From: Bacillota bacterium
Lineage (GTDB): Bacteria > Bacillota > Desulfotomaculia > Desulfotomaculales > Desulfallaceae
Length of the DNA stretch: 64,000 nt
Direction of reading: 5' to 3'
Assembly: GCA_023439185.1 (NCBI GenBank)
Contig: JAEXOR010000044.1
Coordinates: 1 to 64,000 of the forward strand
In this document: positions 28,164-38,061 of the stretch, in pieces
Position numbering within the stretch: the first letter of the stretch is position 1
Layout of the letters: each line of letters begins with the position of its first letter
Program-made: the position numbers and the translations under genes
Notes under the pieces: generated by a model
What the model was told of the DNA's origin: nothing
The model's database searches: none
Seen by the model: only the letters and a program-made list of their open reading frames with translations

Positions 28164-29165
28164 TTATGAAATATACAATATTGGCATAGTCCCCAACTGT
28201 CGCGACAGCTTTTCCCGTAAAAAGGACTCGACCTCTGCGCGTATATTATTCCGATAGCAATATTTGCCGCGCCCGCGCCCGGTCATAGTTTTCCGGTCCA
28301 ATAGTTGTACGGCATTTGGAAAGGCTTCCGTGTTAATGACATTTTGTACGAAGCTGTACGTCATCAGTATAATCTCGATGAAGCCGCTGTGTGTGATCCT
28401 TTCGCTTAGCTCATCTGCCAGGCGCTCTATCAATTCCCCGTACAGGCGCTTCCAATCCGGAAGCAGGATCACGGGCGCAATCAACAGTCCCACCGGATAT
28501 CCTGCTTCCGCTACGTCGTTAAGCGCGCGGATTCTTGCTCGCAGCGGAGAGGTGCCCAGCTCGATACGGCGTATTATTTCCTCTGGGTTCACGCTCATAC
28601 GAAATAAGGTCTTCCCCTTGTGATCAAGGCTAAGTAACGGATTTACCAGATCAAATTTCGTCGGAAACGTCAGATTCCCGCGGCCTTCGCGTGCAAAACG
28701 CTCGATTGTATGGGGTAAATTATCCGTTATTGTGTTTTCCAGCAGCAAATCGCTGTTGCTGCCAATCTCAAAGGTTTGCGGTACAGGAGTTGCGGCATCC
28801 TTTTTAAGCAGCCTGTCCAGCATTTGCTCACGGTTAACAAACAGGCGCAAATAGGCACATTTGTTGTAATGGCATACCAGATAGCAGTATAGGCACATAG
28901 CCCTGCAGCCTGAGGATGTGTATGGTACCAGCCAGTCTGAAACCTTATGGTTCGGCACATAGCGGTGTGTTTTTCTGACTCCGATAATAAGATGGCTTTT
29001 AAGCTTTGGAAAGTCCCGGTTGTTCGCCGCTGTCAGTTCCGGTATATGGTTATGACTCTCTATCTGTACCCAGGGCAAGTTTGCGTATTTGTCCCGGAGC
29101 TTCTGTCCCAGCTTATAATCAAGCGCATCCGGCTCATAATACACCGCGTCAAAGCGCATATTCAT
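28164..29165 (-). CDS. splB: Spore photoproduct lyase (clostridial type)
   Basis: A 333-residue radical SAM enzyme that reverses the spore photoproduct (5-thyminyl dihydrothymine) during germination. The cluster motif C87-x3-C91-x2-C94 is intact (GCRAMCLYC). In Bacillus enzymes a conserved Cys (FEASCTSD) gives back the hydrogen atom; here the aligned stretch is FEIGSNSD, with Ser136. Nearby C98 and C103 (VCHYNKCAY) are candidates for that role. ATG 29165 follows AGGAGG. The gene points to a spore former. It lies between uvrA and uvrC. Confidence 0.93.
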   Translation of the reverse strand: MNMRFDAVYYEPDALDYKLGQKLRDKYANLPWVQIESHNHIPELTAANNRDFPKLKSHLIIGVRKTHRYVPNHKVSDWLVPYTSSGCRAMCLYCYLVCHYNKCAYLRLFVNREQMLDRLLKKDAATPVPQTFEIGSNSDLLLENTITDNLPHTIERFAREGRGNLTFPTKFDLVNPLLSLDHKGKTLFRMSVNPEEIIRRIELGTSPLRARIRALNDVAEAGYPVGLLIAPVILLPDWKRLYGELIERLADELSERITHSGFIEIILMTYSFVQNVINTEAFPNAVQLLDRKTMTGRGRGKYCYRNNIRAEVESFLREKLSRQLGTMPILYIS

Positions 29166-29228
29166 GCTGAATCCCTCCTGATGATTATAGTTTGCCGGAA
29201 ATGGTGGATACTATTTTGCGTATTTGCT

Positions 29229-29259
29229 TTGCTGGTTAATATCTGATTGTTGTTATAAT
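29229..29259 (+). promoter_or_regulatory. Probable uvrC promoter
   Basis: TATAAT at 29254-29259 with TTGCTG at 29229-29234, spacing 19 (long). No LexA box is visible. Confidence 0.35.
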
Positions 29260-29307
29260 ATAGTTAGTATAGTTACCATAGGCCTGATCCCCTTAGGAGG
29301 TGGCGGG

Positions 29308-31155
29308 GTGCGGGAGAAGCTGGAGCAGCTGCCGGAGAGCCCGGGGGTGTATATTTACCGGGATGAGCAGGGCGCGATCATTTATGTGGGCAAGGCGGTG
29401 TCCCTGAAGCACCGGGTGCGGTCTTATTTCGGCGCGTCCGCGGCCAGGGACCCCAAGGTGAAGGCGCTGATGTCCCGGGCCCGGGGTTTGGAATACATTA
29501 CCACCGATTCCGAGGTGGAGGCCCTGATCCTGGAGAGCAACCTGATTAAGGAGCACCGGCCGCGGTACAACGTGTGTCTGAAAGACGACAAGAGTTACCC
29601 CTACCTGAAGCTGACCCTCCGTGAGGAATACCCCCGGGTGCTGCTGACCCGCCGGCTGGTGAAGGACGGCTCCCGCTACTTCGGCCCGTATACCCGGGTG
29701 GGGGCGGTGCAGGAGACGCTGCGTCTGCTGAAGCGTATTTTTCCCCTGCGCACCTGCAAGCATAAGTCGCCGCTGCCCCGCAGCCGGCCGTGCCTGAACC
29801 AGCACATCAAGCGCTGCCTGGGACCGTGCTGCGGCCTGGTGACTCCGGAGGAGTACCGCCGGCTGGTTGACGGGGTGCAGCTGTTTTTGAGCGGCCACCA
29901 GGAGCAATTGATCAAGGACTTGCGCCGGCGCATGGAGCAGGCCGCCGCCGACCTGGATTTCGAGCGGGCGGCCCGGTTGCGGGATCAATTGCTGGCCGTG
30001 GAAAAGGTGGCGGAGAAACAGAAAATCGTGTCGGGTGATCATGAGGACCGGGACGTGGTGGCGATGGCTCGGGACCAGGGCAAGTCCTGCGTGATGGTCT
30101 TTTTCGTGCGCGGCGGCAAGCTCATCGGCCGGGAGCATTTTATCCTGGATGAAACCGCGGATATGCAGCGGGGTGAAGTGATTAACGCTTTTCTCAAGCA
30201 GTATTACCTGCAGGCGGAGTTTATTCCCCGGGAGGTGCTGGCGGAAGATATCCCGGCGGAGGAACTGGCGGTGCTGGAACGCTGGCTCTCGGAAAAACGG
30301 GGCGGCCGGGTACGGATTATCAAACCCAGGCGCGGGGAAAAGAAGAAGCTGGTGGAGCTGGGCGGACGCAACGCCCTGCTGGTGCTGGAGGAAACGCAGG
30401 CCGGCCGGGCGGCGCGCAATGATGCTTTGGAGCAGGCGCTGGATGAACTGGCCCGGGCTCTGGGATTGGACGCCCCGCCCGGGCGACTGGAGTGTTTTGA
30501 TATCTCCAACATCCAGGGGGCGGAAACGGTGGCTTCGATGGCTGTTTTTGAGAACGGCCGGCCGGCGCCGCAGCAGTACCGGCGGTTTAAGGTTAAAACC
30601 GTGTCCGGCCCCGATGACTTCGCTTCTATGCGGGAGGTCCTGGGCCGGCGTTTTTCCCGGGGCCGTGAGGAAAGAGAGCTGATTAACACCGGTCAATTGT
30701 CCACCCGTCAGGCCAAGTTTCACCGGCTGCCCGACCTGCTGGTGGTGGACGGCGGCAAGGGCCAGCTTTCCTCCGCCGTGGCGGTGCTGGAAGAGCAGGG
30801 CTGCGCCGGTATACCGGTCTGCGGCCTGGCCAAGGAAGAGGAGCTGATTTTTTTGCCCGGCCGTCCGGAACCGGTGCGTTTGCCGGCGGATTCCCCGGCC
30901 TTGCAGATGATGCAGCGGCTGCGGGATGAAGCGCACCGCTTCGCGGTCACGTACCACCGTCAACTGAGGGGTAAACGCAATCTAAAATCCATGCTGGAGG
31001 ACATCGAGGGGATCGGCGCCACCCGGCGCCGGGAGCTGCTGCGGGCCTTCGGCTCGGTGGACAAGATCATGGCGGCCGGGCTCGACGAGTTGGCGGCGGT
31101 GCCGGGCATGAACCGCAAGGCGGCCGGAGCGGTATACGATTATTTTCACCAGTAA
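29308..31155 (+). CDS. uvrC: Excinuclease ABC subunit C
   Basis: A 615-residue dual-incision nuclease. N-terminal GIY-YIG domain (SPGVYIYRDEQG, IIYVGKA), a UVR domain (about 200-235, AAADLDFERAARLRDQL), the RNase H-like endonuclease core (LECFDISNIQG, LLVVDGGKGQLSSA) and C-terminal helix-hairpin-helix repeats (IEGIGATRRRELLRAFGS). The frame is open from 29224, but GTG 29308 sits 7 bases after AGGAGG and gives the family start. Downstream genes follow closely. Confidence 0.97.
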   Translation: MREKLEQLPESPGVYIYRDEQGAIIYVGKAVSLKHRVRSYFGASAARDPKVKALMSRARGLEYITTDSEVEALILESNLIKEHRPRYNVCLKDDKSYPYLKLTLREEYPRVLLTRRLVKDGSRYFGPYTRVGAVQETLRLLKRIFPLRTCKHKSPLPRSRPCLNQHIKRCLGPCCGLVTPEEYRRLVDGVQLFLSGHQEQLIKDLRRRMEQAAADLDFERAARLRDQLLAVEKVAEKQKIVSGDHEDRDVVAMARDQGKSCVMVFFVRGGKLIGREHFILDETADMQRGEVINAFLKQYYLQAEFIPREVLAEDIPAEELAVLERWLSEKRGGRVRIIKPRRGEKKKLVELGGRNALLVLEETQAGRAARNDALEQALDELARALGLDAPPGRLECFDISNIQGAETVASMAVFENGRPAPQQYRRFKVKTVSGPDDFASMREVLGRRFSRGREERELINTGQLSTRQAKFHRLPDLLVVDGGKGQLSSAVAVLEEQGCAGIPVCGLAKEEELIFLPGRPEPVRLPADSPALQMMQRLRDEAHRFAVTYHRQLRGKRNLKSMLEDIEGIGATRRRELLRAFGSVDKIMAAGLDELAAVPGMNRKAAGAVYDYFHQ

Positions 31156-31183
31156 ACCGGCCGGATCATAAGGGGGTTGGAGA

Positions 31184-32008
31184 TTGAGCATATATAAGCT
31201 ATTGGCCCTGGACGTGGACGATACGCTGGTGAATGCCAGGCTGCAGATCCCGGAACGCACCCGCCGGGCCGTGGAGCAGGCGCGGGAGGCCGGCGTGCGG
31301 GTGACCCTGGCCACGGGCCGCATGTTCTGCTCGGCCAGGCCCTATGCCGTGCAGCTGGGCATTGAGGATTATTTGATTACCTACCAGGGGGCCCTGGTGC
31401 GCCATTCGGTGACCGGGGAGACACTTTTTCACCGGCCGGTGCCGCTGGATCTGGCCCGGGAGATCATCGAATATATTAAAAAAGAATACAACTATCATGT
31501 CAATATTTACCTGGACGATTTGCTGTACGTGGCCGAGCGCACCCCCGAGGCCGAACGATACGCGGCTCACTCCGGTACGCCGCTGGGAGTGGTGGGTGAC
31601 CTGGACCGTTTTCTGCAGGAGCGCAGCGAAGCGCCCACCAAGTTGCTGGTGGTGGCCGAAGAATACCAGTTGGATGAATTGTTGGCCCGGGCGCGTCCCG
31701 TCTATGGCGAGCGGCTGCATATCACCAAGTCCAAGCCGCACTTCCTGGAGTTTTCCCATCCCGACGGCCACAAGGGCCACGCCCTGGCGTCGATAGCCGG
31801 GCATTACGGGGTGCGGCGGGAGGAAGTTATTGCCGTGGGCGACACCTATAACGATATTGAAATGATTGAGTATGCCGGGCTGGGCGTGGCAGTGGGCAAC
31901 GCCCGTCCCGAGGTGCAGAAAAAGGCCGATTACGTGTGTCCCAGCAACGAGGACTGCGGCGTCGCCGAAGTGGTGGAAAAATTTATTCTGGGCCGGGAGA
32001 TCAGGTAA
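31184..32008 (+). CDS. Cof-type HAD phosphatase
   Basis: A 274-residue haloacid dehalogenase-type phosphatase of the Cof subfamily. Motif I LALDVDDTLVN holds the catalytic aspartates; motif IV GDTYNDIEMIEYAG and GVAVGNA are present, with the C2 cap in between. Such enzymes usually act on sugar phosphates or cofactors; the substrate here is unknown. TTG 31184 follows AGGGGGTTGGAGA, 28 bases after the uvrC stop. The ROK kinase follows. Confidence 0.9.
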   Translation: MSIYKLLALDVDDTLVNARLQIPERTRRAVEQAREAGVRVTLATGRMFCSARPYAVQLGIEDYLITYQGALVRHSVTGETLFHRPVPLDLAREIIEYIKKEYNYHVNIYLDDLLYVAERTPEAERYAAHSGTPLGVVGDLDRFLQERSEAPTKLLVVAEEYQLDELLARARPVYGERLHITKSKPHFLEFSHPDGHKGHALASIAGHYGVRREEVIAVGDTYNDIEMIEYAGLGVAVGNARPEVQKKADYVCPSNEDCGVAEVVEKFILGREIR

Positions 32009-32116
32009 CGTCGTGTTTGATACCGGCAGACGCCGGATTGAGCCGGGTGGGTCGCGTTGGAGCCGCAGTTGAGGAATAAATTTTAGTTGGGAGTTACTTA
32101 ACCGGGAGGTTGTTGT

Positions 32117-33082
32117 ATGGCCGGAGAACTGGTGGCGGGGGTGGACCTGGGGGGCACTAAAATCCTTACTGTGCTGGCCGATCACTCCGGCCGGGTGCTG
32201 GCCCGGGTCAAGGTGCCCACCGGCGCCCGGCATGGTCAGGATTATGTGATCAATACCATTGTGGATTCGGTAAACGAAGTGATGCGTCAATCCGGCGCGC
32301 TCCCCGGCGTTGTACGGGCCGTGGGGGTCGGCGCCCCCGGACCGCTGGACCAGGACCGGGGTATTGTGTTTTTGGCCCCCAACCTGGGCTGGCGGGACGT
32401 TCCCCTGGGTGCGCTTTTGGGCGACCGGTTGGGACTGCCGGTTTGGCTGGAAAACGACGCCAACCTGGCGGCGCTGGGGGAACATTTTTGCGGCGCCGGC
32501 CGGGGAGAAAAGCACATGGTCTACATAACCGTCAGCACCGGCGTGGGCGGCGGGATAGTTTTGGACGGACGGATTTACCGCGGCGCCGGCGGAGGAGCCG
32601 GAGAAATCGGCCATGTTACGGTGGCCCCCGGCGGTCCGGTGTGCAACTGCGGCAACGACGGGTGCCTGGAGGCGGTGGCGTCGGGCACCGCCATTGCCCG
32701 GCGGGCCCGGGCAATGGTGGATGACGGCCGCGGCGCCGGGCTTTTGGCCATCGCCGGCGGTGATCCGGAGCGGGTTTCCGCCCGGACGGTATCGGAAGCT
32801 GCCGCAGTGGGAGACGCGGAAGCAGTGGCGCTCCTGCGGGACGCCGGCCGGTACCTGGGCCTTGCCGTGGCGGGGGTGATCAATTTGCTTAACCCGTCGG
32901 CGGTGGTGCTGGGGGGCGGCGTGATGCAGTCGGGAGCCGTACACTGGGACGCCATGTTGGAGGAAGTACGCCGCCGGGCGTTGGATTCATCGCTGGCGGC
33001 GGTGCGGGTGACCCGGGGGAGCCTGGGCGGCGACGCCGGGGCGCTGGGCGCGGTTGCGCTGGCACTGAATTCTGAATTTTAA
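32117..33082 (+). CDS. glcK: ROK family glucokinase
   Basis: A 321-residue sugar kinase, probably glucose to glucose 6-phosphate. The phosphate site GVDLGGTK is near residue 8, the substrate region WLENDANLAALGEHFCGAG is in the middle, and the ROK zinc motif CNCGNDGCLEAVAS follows a conserved GEIGH. ATG 32117 follows GGGAGG. Next to a debranching enzyme, it fits use of glucose released from glycogen. Confidence 0.9.
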   Translation: MAGELVAGVDLGGTKILTVLADHSGRVLARVKVPTGARHGQDYVINTIVDSVNEVMRQSGALPGVVRAVGVGAPGPLDQDRGIVFLAPNLGWRDVPLGALLGDRLGLPVWLENDANLAALGEHFCGAGRGEKHMVYITVSTGVGGGIVLDGRIYRGAGGGAGEIGHVTVAPGGPVCNCGNDGCLEAVASGTAIARRARAMVDDGRGAGLLAIAGGDPERVSARTVSEAAAVGDAEAVALLRDAGRYLGLAVAGVINLLNPSAVVLGGGVMQSGAVHWDAMLEEVRRRALDSSLAAVRVTRGSLGGDAGALGAVALALNSEF

Positions 33083-33100
33083 GATCCCGGAGGTGGGTGC

Positions 33101-35125
33101 GTGGAGCTGGAGTTTGGCAAGGGCGATTGGCGGGATTTTGCGGCGGGCGTCAGCCGGGAGTGGCTGGTGACCAACGGTTTGGGCGGGTATGCCGCCGGCA
33201 CTTTAATCGGGGCCAATACCCGCAAATACCACGGTCTGCTGGTGGCCGCCCTGACCCCGCCGGTGCGCCGCACTGTGCTACTGGCCAAGCTGGACGAGCG
33301 GGTGGAGACCGGCGGTTTGTTTTACAACCTAGCCGCCAATCAAACCGGCGACGGGGTGGTGGAATCCGGCTTTATTCACCTGCAGCGGGCGGGGTTTGAC
33401 CCCCTGCCGCTGTTTACCTACAGTTTTGGAGATCTGTTTATGGAAAAGCGGGTGTTCATGGTGCACGGCCGGAACACCACGGTAATCATCTACCGGGTGT
33501 TCAACGGCGGCGGGCGGGCGGTGCTGCGCCTGCGGCCCCTGGTAAACTGCCGTGATTTCCACTGGACCACCGAGGCGGGCCGGGTTTCCTTCCGCCAGCA
33601 GTCCCTGGAGCGGGGCACGCGCATTAGCGCCGTCCCGGAGGTGCCCGACCTGCTGCTGTATATCAGCGAAGGCGAATATATCCCCGGCGGCGGCTGGTAC
33701 CGGGGGCTTTTTTACGCCGAGGAACAGGAGCGGGGGCAGCATCCTTATGAGGATCACTTCCTGCCCGGTGAATTTGCGGTGCCGCTAGCGCCGGGGGAAG
33801 AAAAAACGGTTACGGTGGTGGCCAGTGTCGAGGATGCGGCCTCGTTGCCGGACGGCCCGGCGCTGCTGGCGGCGGAGCTGCTCAGGCTGCGGAAACTGGC
33901 GGAACGGGCCGGGTTCGAAGACGGACTGGCCCGCCAACTGGCCCTTTCCGCCGACTCGTTTATCGTCCAGCGCCGCTCCACCGGCACCAAGACGGTAATC
34001 GCGGGGTACCCCTGGTTCAACGACTGGGGCCGGGATACCATGATTGCGTTGCCGGGCCTGGCCCTGGCAACGGGCCGGTATGACGATGCCGCCGAAATAC
34101 TGCTTACCTTTGCCCGGTACTGCAAAAACGGCCTGCTGCCCAACGTTTTTCCCGACGCCGGGGAAAAACCGGCCTACAACACCGCGGACGCTTCCCTGTG
34201 GTTTTTCCACGCGGTGTACAAGTACCTGGAATATACCGCTGATTTTGATTTTATTCGGGAGCATATTTACCCGGCACTTAAGGAGATTGTCCGCAGGCAT
34301 ATTGAGGGCGCCGAATTTAACATCCGCATGGACGAAGACGGTCTGCTTACAGCCGGAAGTCCCGGCTTGCAGCTTACCTGGATGGACGCCAAGGTGGGTG
34401 ACTGGGTGGTTACCCCCCGGCACGGTAAGCCGGTGGAGATTAACGCCCTGTGGTATAACGCCCTGCGGGTGATGGAACTGTTGGACGACGTCTACGCCGG
34501 TCAGGGGTTCCGCCCCGGGCTGGCCGGCCGGGTGGGTGAAAGCTTCAACCGGGCTTTTTATTACCGGGAGGGCGGTTACCTGTACGATGTGGTTTCATCC
34601 CGGGGAGTCGATACCCGGTTCCGGCCCAACCAGGTGATTGCCCTGAGCCTCCCTTTTAGCCCTGTGCCGGCTGAGATCGCCCGGCAGGTACTGGGGCGCG
34701 TTTGGCGGAATCTGTACGCCACCTACGGGTTGCGCAGCTTGGAGCCCGCCCACCCGGAATACCGGGGCCGTTATGGCGGTAACCAGCTACAGCGGGACGG
34801 CGCTTACCATCAGGGCACCGCCTGGAGCTGGCTGATGGGGCCCTTTGTCACCGCCTACCGGAAGGCTTATGGTTATTCCCCGCAGACCCGGGAGCAGGCC
34901 GGGCGGTTTTTGCTTCCGTTTCGGGATCACCTGCGCCGGCATGGCGTGGGGTATGTATCGGAGATATTTGACGGCGACGAGCCGGTGACTCCCCGGGGCT
35001 GTTTCGCCCAGGCCTGGGGCACCGCCGAGGTGCTGCGGGCTTACGTGGAGGATTACCTGGAAATGCGGCCGCCCGGGCGGGAACGGCTGGAAAAATTCGC
35101 TGCCGCCGGCAATCCGCGGGGGTAA
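33101..35125 (+). CDS. Glycogen debranching enzyme (amylo-alpha-1,6-glucosidase)
   Basis: A 674-residue enzyme of the bacterial/archaeal debranching type. The N-terminal beta-rich domain (REWLVTNGLGGYAAGT, ANTRKYHGLL) and the C-terminal alpha/alpha-barrel with the catalytic region YPWFNDWGRDTMIALPGL are both present, as is the late RDGAYHQGTAWSWLMGP motif. GTG 33101 follows GGAGGTG 18 bases after glcK. It hydrolyses alpha-1,6 branches and releases glucose, which the adjacent kinase could phosphorylate. Confidence 0.93.
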   Translation: MELEFGKGDWRDFAAGVSREWLVTNGLGGYAAGTLIGANTRKYHGLLVAALTPPVRRTVLLAKLDERVETGGLFYNLAANQTGDGVVESGFIHLQRAGFDPLPLFTYSFGDLFMEKRVFMVHGRNTTVIIYRVFNGGGRAVLRLRPLVNCRDFHWTTEAGRVSFRQQSLERGTRISAVPEVPDLLLYISEGEYIPGGGWYRGLFYAEEQERGQHPYEDHFLPGEFAVPLAPGEEKTVTVVASVEDAASLPDGPALLAAELLRLRKLAERAGFEDGLARQLALSADSFIVQRRSTGTKTVIAGYPWFNDWGRDTMIALPGLALATGRYDDAAEILLTFARYCKNGLLPNVFPDAGEKPAYNTADASLWFFHAVYKYLEYTADFDFIREHIYPALKEIVRRHIEGAEFNIRMDEDGLLTAGSPGLQLTWMDAKVGDWVVTPRHGKPVEINALWYNALRVMELLDDVYAGQGFRPGLAGRVGESFNRAFYYREGGYLYDVVSSRGVDTRFRPNQVIALSLPFSPVPAEIARQVLGRVWRNLYATYGLRSLEPAHPEYRGRYGGNQLQRDGAYHQGTAWSWLMGPFVTAYRKAYGYSPQTREQAGRFLLPFRDHLRRHGVGYVSEIFDGDEPVTPRGCFAQAWGTAEVLRAYVEDYLEMRPPGRERLEKFAAAGNPRG

Positions 35126-35217
35126 GAACTGTCAGGGACGCGGGCCTGCGCAATATCTGCCGGTCGCAAAAAACGCCCCGCTGCCGGGACGTAATATGAT
35201 CATAGGTTGGTGCTGCA

Positions 35218-36291
35218 ATGCTTAAGGATATACGAAAGATAGTTAAAGAGCTAAAAGAGAATGAAGCCAAGAGTTTATTGCTGCTGATTTTGTTGAAGAT
35301 AGATAAATTGGAAATAGCAGGCCATTCCCGGGAACAAACCACGGTTGATCTGGGTGATGAATTACGGGCCATATACAAAGAGCTTCTTAATCTCGCTCAG
35401 GCAAATAATCAGGTTGCTCAAACATATCAGGCCGCACACATAGTTTTCGGTGACTCAGCCGCAGGTGCTTTGAGAGTCACACTCAAGGAACTGGGATTGG
35501 CGCAGGAAGAAAAAGTAATCGGGTTTTCCGAGCTTTTTTCCATCGGTCCCATATGGAAATTGCAGGAGCAGGCCGGGCGTACATATAGATACCGGTGGTT
35601 AAAAAATAACATTAATTTTGAAAACGACTATTATTGGGAAGCAGACTGCGAGGACAGCTTTAAAGATATTCTGCATCAAATAGATTCCATTCCCGGGCAA
35701 ATACCAATTATCATCTGGAGCGGAGAAAATGCTCATGAGCAAACGGGACTTCGTTTTGCGCTGTATTTAATGCGCAAAAAAACAAACGATATTTTTTTAA
35801 TCAATACTGCGCAGGTTTATAAGGCGAATTTTAAACGGCCCGGCGTTGAGTATGTTCCTCTGCATACGGCTCAGATCAGTCCTGAAAAGCTAAAAGTAAT
35901 TTATAAGCAAAGCAGGTCGATCAAACCGCTGGCACACGAATATCGAAAACAACTGGAACTGGAATGGGAAAGTCTTGCCGTTCGGCAAGAGGTGTTAAGA
36001 ATATGGAGTAACGGAACAATACAAAGTGCGGCCGTGGATTTTTTTGACCCATATATCGTCGATACGGCCCGAAGGCTTCATAACGGGCAAAAGAACAGGG
36101 ATTTTATGAAATCGGCCAGGCTGATTGGTGAAGTGTTGGGCCATTTGGACCAATATGTCGGGGATTTGTTTTTAGAATACAGGGTGAGGAACTTAATCTA
36201 TGACGGAGTGTTTGAGATAGAAGGGATTCCTAAAGCCATGAGGTACTACAGCGTTAAGCTGCGGCAAAAAAATAACGAAGGTGAGAAATAA
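35218..36291 (+). CDS. DUF1835/DUF3658 domain protein
   Basis: A 357-residue protein. After an N-terminal helical region (1-75) comes the DUF1835 domain (HIVFGDSAAGALRVTL, IGFSELFSIGPI) and a C-terminal DUF3658-like section (about 235-345). The function of these families is not established. It is AT-richer than its neighbours, which hints at acquisition. ATG 35218 has only a weak GGTTGGTG site. A bidirectional terminator begins at the stop codon. Confidence 0.8.
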   Translation: MLKDIRKIVKELKENEAKSLLLLILLKIDKLEIAGHSREQTTVDLGDELRAIYKELLNLAQANNQVAQTYQAAHIVFGDSAAGALRVTLKELGLAQEEKVIGFSELFSIGPIWKLQEQAGRTYRYRWLKNNINFENDYYWEADCEDSFKDILHQIDSIPGQIPIIIWSGENAHEQTGLRFALYLMRKKTNDIFLINTAQVYKANFKRPGVEYVPLHTAQISPEKLKVIYKQSRSIKPLAHEYRKQLELEWESLAVRQEVLRIWSNGTIQSAAVDFFDPYIVDTARRLHNGQKNRDFMKSARLIGEVLGHLDQYVGDLFLEYRVRNLIYDGVFEIEGIPKAMRYYSVKLRQKNNEGEK

Positions 36292-36318
36292 ACTCCCGAC
36301 CGGAAAGGCGGGAGTTTT
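36290..36318. terminator. Bidirectional terminator
   Basis: AAACTCCCG (36290-36298) and CGGGAGTTT (36309-36317) pair perfectly with a 10-base loop, with T tracts on both strands. It lies between the convergent DUF1835 and ABC exporter genes. Confidence 0.8.
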
Positions 36319-36333
36319 AGGAATTAAACAAAA

Positions 36334-38061
36334 CTACGCGATTTTCCACCCCTGCGCCATTTCCTGCGCCTTCCAGAGCCGGGCATACAAACCGTTGTTT
36401 TGGAGCAGCGTTTTATGGGTGCCGTGCTCGGCAAGTTTCCCTTGCTCAAAAACAAGAATCTGGTCGGCCGTCTGAATGGTGCGCAGACGGTGGGCGATCA
36501 CAATGACCGTCCGGCCCTCGGCCAGAGTGCTGATGGCCGTTTGGATTTTGGTTTCGTTAACCGGGTCCACATTGCTGGTAACCTCGTCCAGCACCACAAT
36601 GGGGGCGTCTTTAAGAAAAGCCCGGGCAATGGAAATCCGTTGTTTCTGCCCCCCCGACAAGCCAACGCCGTTTTCGCCCACCACGGTGTCGTAGCCGTCG
36701 GGCAGCCCGGCGATAAAATCATGGATCTGCGCCTTTTGGGCCGCTTTAATAACCTGTTCCCGGGTCGCGTTTTTGTTGCCCACCTTGATATTTTCATAGA
36801 TGCTGTCGGCAAAGAGCACCACGTTTTGCATGACGATGCTGATCCTGGCGAGCAGCTGGTCGTAATCCATGGCGCGGATATCCACGCCGCCCACCTTGAT
36901 GGAACCGCTTTCAAGATCCCAAAAACGCAGCAGCAGGTTGGTGAGGGTGGTTTTACCCGAGCCGGAGGGACCGACCAGGGCGGTTAATGTCCCTCGGGGC
37001 AGGCGGAAATTGATGTTTTCCAGGGCGAATGCACCGGCGGCATAGGAGAAGTTTACGTTTTCATATTCAATGTCAAAGAACTTGGCCTGTTTGGGCGCCG
37101 CCGCTTCCGGCACGACGGGCGCATCCAGGACCCCCGCCACCCGGCGGTAGCTGTCCTTGACCTGCAAGTAATCGAGCCAGTATTTTTCAATTTTGCCGAA
37201 GGGTTTGTAGAACTCGCGGCTGAAAATGATAAACAGCAAATAGGTGGCGATGGCCAGGCGGCCATGAAAGACCATCAGTGCGCCGGTAACAATCGTCACG
37301 GCATAGGAAAGCTCAAAAAACACGGAGAACCTGCCCACATAACCGGCAACGCCCCTGGACTGCCTTCGCGCGCTGGCTCCGAATTGCTTGACGCTGTCCT
37401 GCAGTTTTTCTTCAAAGGCGGGGTTTTCCGGGAATGCTTTCATCAGCGGGATACCCTTGGCGTACTCCACAAAGAGGCTGACCATCTGGGCCAAATCATC
37501 GTTGGTTTGTTTTTGCAGCCCGAGGCTTTGTTTAAAACCCAGTGCCAGCATCAGTACCGCCGGCGGCAGCAGGGAAATCATAGCCAGCCCCATCACCGGG
37601 CTTTGGGTAAAGAGCCAGACGCCCAGCGCCAGCGCGATCATGATATCGCTGAGCATGACCGAAAGGAAATGGCCCACCACGCCCTCCAGTTGGTCCACGT
37701 CCTTGTGAATAATCGTGCTGATTTCACCCAGGCGTTCCTTGCTGTAAAAGCCCAGCGAAAACCGCTTGAGTTTTTTGATGATGCGCTCCCGCACCCTGGC
37801 CACCACATCAAATCCGGCAAAATGCTTGGCCATATCCGCAACCACCACCAATGCCGTTTTGAGGATTACTATGATCAAAAGGATCACCCAAAGCCGGGTC
37901 AGTTCGCTGCCGGTGTTGTAGGCGTTGATGTTGATGACCAGATTCACAACCAGGTACATCAGGTAAGCTCCCAAAAGACCGCACAGGGTGAAGGCCGCAG
38001 TGGCGGTCAAAATGAGCGCCTTACCCCGGCTTGTGATTACGGACAATATTTCTTTGATCAT
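36334..38061 (-). CDS. ABC exporter half-transporter, second subunit
   Basis: A 575-residue fusion of a six-helix membrane domain (about 1-310) and an ATPase. Walker A GPSGSGKT, signature LSGGQKQR, Walker B VVLDEVTSNVDP with the catalytic glutamate, and H-loop IAHRL are complete. The ATG overlaps the end of the upstream exporter gene by 4 bases, so the two likely form a heterodimer. Both are controlled by the MarR gene upstream. Likely cargo: drugs or a small siderophore-like compound, unproven. Confidence 0.92.
   Translation of the reverse strand: MIKEILSVITSRGKALILTATAAFTLCGLLGAYLMYLVVNLVININAYNTGSELTRLWVILLIIVILKTALVVVADMAKHFAGFDVVARVRERIIKKLKRFSLGFYSKERLGEISTIIHKDVDQLEGVVGHFLSVMLSDIMIALALGVWLFTQSPVMGLAMISLLPPAVLMLALGFKQSLGLQKQTNDDLAQMVSLFVEYAKGIPLMKAFPENPAFEEKLQDSVKQFGASARRQSRGVAGYVGRFSVFFELSYAVTIVTGALMVFHGRLAIATYLLFIIFSREFYKPFGKIEKYWLDYLQVKDSYRRVAGVLDAPVVPEAAAPKQAKFFDIEYENVNFSYAAGAFALENINFRLPRGTLTALVGPSGSGKTTLTNLLLRFWDLESGSIKVGGVDIRAMDYDQLLARISIVMQNVVLFADSIYENIKVGNKNATREQVIKAAQKAQIHDFIAGLPDGYDTVVGENGVGLSGGQKQRISIARAFLKDAPIVVLDEVTSNVDPVNETKIQTAISTLAEGRTVIVIAHRLRTIQTADQILVFEQGKLAEHGTHKTLLQNNGLYARLWKAQEMAQGWKIA

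Noticed and set aside
29293..30963. 556-codon minus-strand frame opposite uvrC
   Set aside because: Antisense shadow; uvrC is complete on the plus strand.
31199..32944. 581-codon minus-strand frame opposite the HAD and ROK genes
   Set aside because: It crosses two intact plus-strand genes and has no domain signals.
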